A stretch of 64,000 nt of DNA, taken from Paenibacillus sp. cl123. GTDB taxonomy: Bacteria > Bacillota > Bacilli > Paenibacillales > NBRC-103111. Location: assembly GCF_900101595.1 (NCBI RefSeq), contig NZ_FMYY01000004.1:124001-188000 (forward strand). The letters run 5' to 3'. The translations under genes and the position numbers were made by a program. Shown here piece by piece: positions 60,212 to 64,000 of this stretch (position 1 is the stretch's first letter; every line of letters starts with the position of its first letter). Under the pieces are notes generated by a model. It was given only the letters and a program-made list of their open reading frames with translations. It was not told where the DNA came from and made no database searches.

Positions 60212-60940
60212 ATGGAAGGCTTGCTGCTGGGAAGTATTTTATCGGCGATGTCGACAGGCTTGGGCGCTGTACCGGTCCTGTTCTTCAAGAAGCTGACGCA
60301 TCGCTGGCGGGATCTGCTGCTTGCCTTCACGGCCGGCGTTATGGTGTCGGCGTCGATGTTCGGCTTGATCCCACAGGCGCTGGCGGTATCGGATACCGTC
60401 GTCGTGTCGATCGGAGTCATTCTCGGGGTAACCGTGTTGAGCTTGATGGAGAAAATGATTCCGCATATCGATCTGGAGCGGCAGCAGAAGGTTGGCTCCG
60501 AGAAGGCATTTTTGATTGTGGCCGCCTTATTTCTGCATAATATTCCGGAAGGTCTGTCCGTCGGCGTAAGTTATGCTCATGTGAATTCCGATCTGGGCGC
60601 TGCCGTCGCCATCGGGATTGGCTTGCAGAATATGCCTGAAGGGCTGCTTGTCGCCTTGTTCCTCTCCTATCAGGCGATGAACCGGTGGAAAGCATTTTTT
60701 ATCGCGACGATGACCGGGGTTGTGGAAATATTCGCGGCTCTGCTGGGCTATGGCTTGACCCGCTATGTGGAAGGGCTGGTGCCCTATGGACTGGCGTTCG
60801 CCGCTGGCGCGATGATGTTTATTGTCTACAAGGAGCTGATTCCTGAAAGTCATGGAGACGGCAATGAGCGGGTGGCGACTTTTTCCTTCATATTCGGCCT
60901 GCTCGCCATGATCATATTGATGGATCTGTTCAATGCGTAA
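60212..60940 (+). CDS. ZIP family metal transporter
   Basis: The 242-residue protein has eight likely membrane helices. The two metal-binding helices are clear: LHNIPEGLSVGVSYAHVNSD near residue 112 and GLQNMPEGLLVALFL near 137. ZIP proteins take up zinc or other divalent metals into the cytosol. The start at 60212 follows GTGGAGGAA. No Zur-like box is visible upstream. It is unlinked to the metallophore-type operon 35 kb away but could share the metal. Confidence 0.9.
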   Translation: MEGLLLGSILSAMSTGLGAVPVLFFKKLTHRWRDLLLAFTAGVMVSASMFGLIPQALAVSDTVVVSIGVILGVTVLSLMEKMIPHIDLERQQKVGSEKAFLIVAALFLHNIPEGLSVGVSYAHVNSDLGAAVAIGIGLQNMPEGLLVALFLSYQAMNRWKAFFIATMTGVVEIFAALLGYGLTRYVEGLVPYGLAFAAGAMMFIVYKELIPESHGDGNERVATFSFIFGLLAMIILMDLFNA

Positions 60941-60971
60941 TACGTGAACCAAATTTCCGGGAGGGTAGCCG

Positions 60972-61427
60972 ATGAAGTCTTATACTCAGATGTTTGCGCA
61001 TTTGGAATGGGCGAATGCCAAAATTGCAAAAGCGCTGCGCGCGGGCGGAGAGGAGCAGGCGCAGGCATTGAAGCTGTTTGCCCATACGCTTGGAGCGGAG
61101 AGGGTATGGCTGACCCGAATCCGGGGCGAGGACTCCTCGGCGCTTGCCATCTGGCCGGAGCTGGATATGGCAGCATGCGAAAGTCTGATGGAAATCAACG
61201 CGCAAGGCTTCCGCGACGTGCTGGAGCAGGCGGACGAGCGGCAGCTGGCCGAGGAGATCGTATACCGCAACTCGGCGGGAACGCAATACCGCACCGTTCT
61301 TGCCGATATTTTACTGCATACGGCGCTGCATGGCATGTATCACCGCGGGCAAATTAACCATCTGCTTCGCTTGGGCAATCTGGAGCCGGCTTCTGTCGAT
61401 TACATCCTCTACGCCCGGGAGAACTGA
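60972..61427 (+). CDS. DinB family protein
   Basis: This 151-residue four-helix bundle protein has the DinB metal histidines in FAHTLGAERVW and TALHGMYHRGQINHLL. Family members are metal-binding, often thiol-transferase-like or damage-inducible proteins with unclear substrates. It starts 31 bases after the ZIP gene behind GGGAGGG and may be co-transcribed with it. Confidence 0.88.
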   Translation: MKSYTQMFAHLEWANAKIAKALRAGGEEQAQALKLFAHTLGAERVWLTRIRGEDSSALAIWPELDMAACESLMEINAQGFRDVLEQADERQLAEEIVYRNSAGTQYRTVLADILLHTALHGMYHRGQINHLLRLGNLEPASVDYILYAREN

Positions 61428-61464
61428 GCCAGGCTTCACTTAGTCATAAAGGAGGCGTATCAGA

Positions 61465-61560
61465 ATGTGGCGTACCGGTGTGCAACAATTGACGCAAAAG
61501 CTGCGTCAGACAAACGGGGGAGCACGTCCGCTTGTTGTGGAGGGCGGAATCCCCAAATAA
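61465..61560 (+). CDS. possible 31-residue small protein
   Basis: A short frame, MWRTGVQQLTQKLRQ then TNGGARPLVVEGGIPK, runs from ATG 61465 to TAA 61560. It has an excellent AAAGGAGGCG site with about 8-base spacing and lies between DinB and the RimJ-like gene in the same direction. It is basic and amphipathic in the first half. There is no known homologue that I recognise. It may be a translated leader or a real small protein. Confidence 0.4.
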   Translation: MWRTGVQQLTQKLRQTNGGARPLVVEGGIPK

Positions 61561-61602
61561 GTGACGGATGTTTCATTCGTCTTATGACGAGGATGAAGAA
61601 CA

Positions 61603-62187
61603 ATGATGAGTACGAAGGTCACGTATCGGACCGCTCGTTTGGCGCTGGAAGGCTTGGATGAGGGAGATTCCGGCCGGGTGCTGGACTTTGTCCAGAGAAA
61701 CCGTGAATTTCTGACGCCTTGGGAGCCCAGCAGAGCGGAGCACTATTATACGATGGAGCAGCAGGCCCGTCTGCTCCGGGAGGAAGACGCGGGGATGGCG
61801 GCGGGCTTGCTGTTCAAGCTGTGGATAAGCAAGCTGGACGAGCCGGAAGGGCGTCTCATCGGCTCTGTCTCGCTGAGCAACATTGTGCGGGGATGCTTTC
61901 ACTCCTGCCATCTCGGATATAAGATGGATCAGGATGAGCTCAACCGGGGCTATATGACGGAAGCGCTCCGCAAGGTCATCCAGATAGCGTTCGAGGAGCT
62001 GAAGCTGCACCGGATCGAAGCGAACGTCATGCCGCGCAATCAGGCTTCGCTACAAGTGGTGGAGAAGCTCGGCTTTGTGCCGGAAGGGCTGGCCAAGCAG
62101 TATCTGAAGATCAACGGGAAATGGGAGGATCATATCCATATGACCTTGATTAACCATGCCTGGGAAGACGAGAATAACATCAAGTAG
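61603..62187 (+). CDS. GNAT N-acetyltransferase, RimJ/RimL-like
   Basis: This 194-residue protein matches RimJ/RimL-type enzymes that acetylate N-terminal alanine or serine of ribosomal proteins. It has YRTARLALEGLDEGD at the start, NREFLTPWEPSRAEHYYT, LGYKMDQDELNRGYMTEALR with the acetyl-CoA contact, and HRIEANVMPRNQASLQVVEKLGF in shortened form. It ends with YLKINGKWEDHIHM, the usual C-terminal strand. Start ATG 61603 (or the next codon ATG 61606) follows GACGAGGATGAAG. Confidence 0.88.
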   Translation: MMSTKVTYRTARLALEGLDEGDSGRVLDFVQRNREFLTPWEPSRAEHYYTMEQQARLLREEDAGMAAGLLFKLWISKLDEPEGRLIGSVSLSNIVRGCFHSCHLGYKMDQDELNRGYMTEALRKVIQIAFEELKLHRIEANVMPRNQASLQVVEKLGFVPEGLAKQYLKINGKWEDHIHMTLINHAWEDENNIK

Positions 62188-62211
62188 GCTCGATGACAGG
62201 AGGGAAAGCGT

Positions 62212-62742
62212 TTGCTGGCATATAACATCTGCTTTATCCGGCGAGCCGGCGAGCTGCTGCTGCTTAACCGCGAGCGTTCCTCGTGGATGGGCTCCTGGAA
62301 CGGCGTCGGCGGCAAGCTCGATCCGGGCGAGGCTCCCCGGGCTTCCGTACGGAGGGAAATCGAGGAAGAGACCGGGATTGTGCTCCGGGAAGCGGACATC
62401 CGCTTCAAAGGTCTGGTCACCTGGGAGAGCGAGGCCGGAGCGCTCGGAGGCATGTATTTGTACACGGCTGAGCTTGATCCGGCTTATCCATATCCGACGC
62501 CTGTGAAAACCGACGAAGGAATTTTGGACTGGAAAAAGACGGAATGGATTCTTCATCCGGACAATACCGGCGTCGCAACCAATCTGCCGGCGTTTCTTCC
62601 CCTGCTCCTCCAGGACGACGCCTGTTACGATCATCGCTGCTTGTTCCGGGAAGGAAGGCTGCTGTCCGTACAGTCGATCCCCGTAACGGCGGATTGCGAG
62701 CATCAGCCGGACTATGCCGAGCTGCGCGGGTCCGCCTTGTAG
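62212..62742 (+). CDS. NUDIX hydrolase, 8-oxo-dGTP diphosphatase (MutT/YtkD)-like
   Basis: The 176-residue protein has a full Nudix box, GGKLDPGEAPRASVRREIEE followed by ETGIVL, near residue 27. Its NRERSSWMGSWNGVGG approach is typical of 8-oxo-dGTP diphosphatases, which clean oxidised nucleotides. The start is TTG 62212 behind ACAGGAGGG. It follows the acetyltransferase by 24 bases. Confidence 0.88.
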   Translation: MLAYNICFIRRAGELLLLNRERSSWMGSWNGVGGKLDPGEAPRASVRREIEEETGIVLREADIRFKGLVTWESEAGALGGMYLYTAELDPAYPYPTPVKTDEGILDWKKTEWILHPDNTGVATNLPAFLPLLLQDDACYDHRCLFREGRLLSVQSIPVTADCEHQPDYAELRGSAL

Positions 62743-63067
62743 GCGGCCGGCGAGGGGCTGCCGATTCGCAGAAATAGGCCGGCGGCAGCTCCGGGGCGAT
62801 GTCCGTCTGCTGCCGCCTTCTCCAACACCTCCATGCCGACAGGCACAGCAATATCCCTTGTTCCATCACCCCCTTCAACCCCTTCCTGTCCTTCATCGGC
62901 TCCCGACTCTCCGGATATTTACTAAGCCCGGCGATTCTCTCCTGCAGTCTTATCCTCGGACGTGACGCTCAGAACCTCCGACTTCCGCTTCGCAAAAGAG
63001 GAGATTGCCCCTAAGGCCGCGAAAAAGACTAGCAGCAGGCTTAACAGGCAAAGGAGAGACATCCGAG
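62743..63067. other. 325-bp intergenic region
   Basis: The only structure I see is a short inverted repeat, GCTGCCG (62757-62763) with CGGCAGC (62783-62789), without a T tract. An AAGGAGAG site at 63051-63058 serves the next gene. No promoter is convincing. Confidence 0.5.
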
Positions 63068-64000
63068 ATGAAGCGATCGGTAAAACAGCTGCTTCTGATA
63101 ACCGCCGGCTTGGCCGGCATTGGCATTCTTACCGTTCAAGCGAGCACGCAGCGCCCTAACAAGCCCCCCGGCACGGAACAAGCACAGAAGGAGGCGGGGA
63201 GGCCGACGGTCTCCATCGTATTGGACAGTCTGGGACTCGCTTTCCCGGAAGGGCTGCATGAAAACGATAACCCTTACCTGGATTATATCGAGAAGGGGAC
63301 GAATCTCAGGCTGCGCATACTCATGCCGCCGACGGAAGGGTACGACGAGAAGCTGAATGTGACGATGGCTTCAGCCAATCGTCCGGATCTGCTGAACGTG
63401 CATTCCGACGTGTGGGTGGCCAATTATGTCAAGCAGGGGGCGCTGATGCCGCTGGATGACCTGATCGACAAGTACGGTCCGGCCTTGCGCGCCCGCATCC
63501 CCCAGGAAGCTTGGGACAAAGTGACTTATAACGGCCGGATCTACGCGATTCCCAGCTTGAACGAAGCGCGTGGCGTCGAGCTGATATATGCGCGCCAGGA
63601 CTGGCTGGATCGCCTCGGGCTGAAGCCTCCGCGAACCCTTCAGGAGTATGAAGACGTGCTTCGGGCATTTACGTACGGCGACCCGGACGGCAACGGAAAG
63701 GACGATACGATCGGACTTCTGACGACGGAGAATCTGGGACGGACCGGTCCGTTCTTCGGCGCATTCGGCGTGCAGCTCGGCCAGTGGATGGAGCGGGACG
63801 GACAGCTGGTGTATGCGGACGTCCAGCCCGAGATGAAGCAGGCGCTCGCTTACCTGCACAAGCTGTATGCCGAACGGCTGATCGACCCGGAATTTCCCAT
63901 TAACAAAAATAAAAATCTGGAGCAAAAGATCGTCTCCGGCAAAGTGGGGATGTTCTCGGCGGCCTGGTATGATACGAGGGGCCCGCTGGATCTTCATCGG
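63068..64000 (+). CDS. extracellular solute-binding protein (LplA-like), 3' end outside window
   Basis: The frame is open to the right edge, giving 311 residues. It begins MKRSVKQLLLITAGLAG, a signal peptide, but the expected lipobox cysteine is missing: the leader continues ILTVQASTQRP. The mature part shows the sugar-binding pattern of LplA-type proteins (LMPPTEGYDEKLN, LLNVHSDVWVANYVKQGALM, WDKVTYNGRIYAIPS) and the acidic loop GDPDGNGKDDTIG shared with the two other binding proteins of this window. It probably starts another sugar-transport operon that continues beyond 64000. Confidence 0.85.
   Translation, partial: MKRSVKQLLLITAGLAGIGILTVQASTQRPNKPPGTEQAQKEAGRPTVSIVLDSLGLAFPEGLHENDNPYLDYIEKGTNLRLRILMPPTEGYDEKLNVTMASANRPDLLNVHSDVWVANYVKQGALMPLDDLIDKYGPALRARIPQEAWDKVTYNGRIYAIPSLNEARGVELIYARQDWLDRLGLKPPRTLQEYEDVLRAFTYGDPDGNGKDDTIGLLTTENLGRTGPFFGAFGVQLGQWMERDGQLVYADVQPEMKQALAYLHKLYAERLIDPEFPINKNKNLEQKIVSGKVGMFSAAWYDTRGPLDLHR

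Noticed and set aside
1..64000. CRISPR arrays, tRNA or rRNA genes and intact prophage or insertion sequences
   Set aside because: I saw no regularly spaced repeats, no cloverleaf or rRNA-like segments, and no transposase, integrase or phage structural genes while reading both strands; weak or divergent elements could be missed without computation.

Overview
The window looks like a chromosomal segment of a Gram-positive, endospore-former-type Firmicute, most likely Paenibacillus or a close relative. The reasons are the GC-rich coding sequence with strong AAGGAGG-type ribosome binding sites, frequent GTG and TTG starts, sigma-A-type promoters, lipoprotein substrate-binding proteins, YesM/YesN-type two-component regulators beside LplB/YtcP-type sugar permeases, a FeuABC-like siderophore importer, a lipid II flippase of the Amj type, HelD and a ZTP riboswitch in front of folD. 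No rRNA, tRNA, CRISPR array, phage or intact insertion sequence was recognised. Both ends cut genes: an epimerase on the left and a substrate-binding protein on the right.

Layout. 1-8048 is a tightly packed plus-strand catabolic run: epimerase-like protein, dihydrodipicolinate-synthase-like aldolase, split L-serine dehydratase, M20 amidohydrolase, an unusual GGDEY-containing winged-helix regulator, a TIM-barrel sugar isomerase and a Gfo/Idh/MocA oxidoreductase, closed by a terminator. 8225-13999 holds stand-alone genes (SatA-like acetyltransferase, HelD, YihY/BrkB membrane protein, polysaccharide deacetylase lipoprotein) and two long palindromic elements.

14052-25055 is the most interesting region: a ten-gene operon behind a consensus promoter whose start point overlaps a Zur-box-like palindrome, followed by a Fur-box-like palindrome. 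It encodes an ATP-grasp ligase, a DUF364 (putative heavy-metal chelation) protein, a methyltransferase, a complete nickel/peptide-type ABC importer (lipoprotein, two permeases, one fused double ATPase), an SbnA-like 2,3-diaminopropionate-type synthase, an MFS exporter and a GNAT acetyltransferase. This is the layout expected of a metal-scavenging small-molecule system: biosynthesis, export and re-import. It has the transport logic of the staphylopine (cnt) system, but none of the nicotianamine-synthase-like or opine-dehydrogenase genes. I propose a zinc-regulated metallophore pathway of a type I do not recognise.

25208-34971 is a mosaic of housekeeping and small regulatory genes: deoxynucleoside kinase, phosphodiester glycosidase, Amj flippase, folD with its ZTP riboswitch, a YozG/YoaS-like pair, an MBL hydrolase/TetR pair with tandem operators, and TraX. 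35036-39128 is an iron-regulated feuABC-ybbA-like operon behind a double Fur box. 39312-41107 is an AT-rich minus-strand pair (PadR-DUF4180 regulator and alpha/beta hydrolase) that looks acquired. 41424-57983 looks like a polysaccharide-utilisation locus: a 1890-residue secreted golvesin-domain protein, two permeases, two binding lipoproteins, a GH97 glycosidase and a YesM/YesN two-component system. 58141-62742 holds a WecG/TagA glycosyltransferase, a CWC-serine hydrolase fusion, a ZIP transporter, DinB, a 31-residue small ORF, a RimJ-like acetyltransferase and a NUDIX hydrolase. A third sugar-binding protein runs off the right edge.
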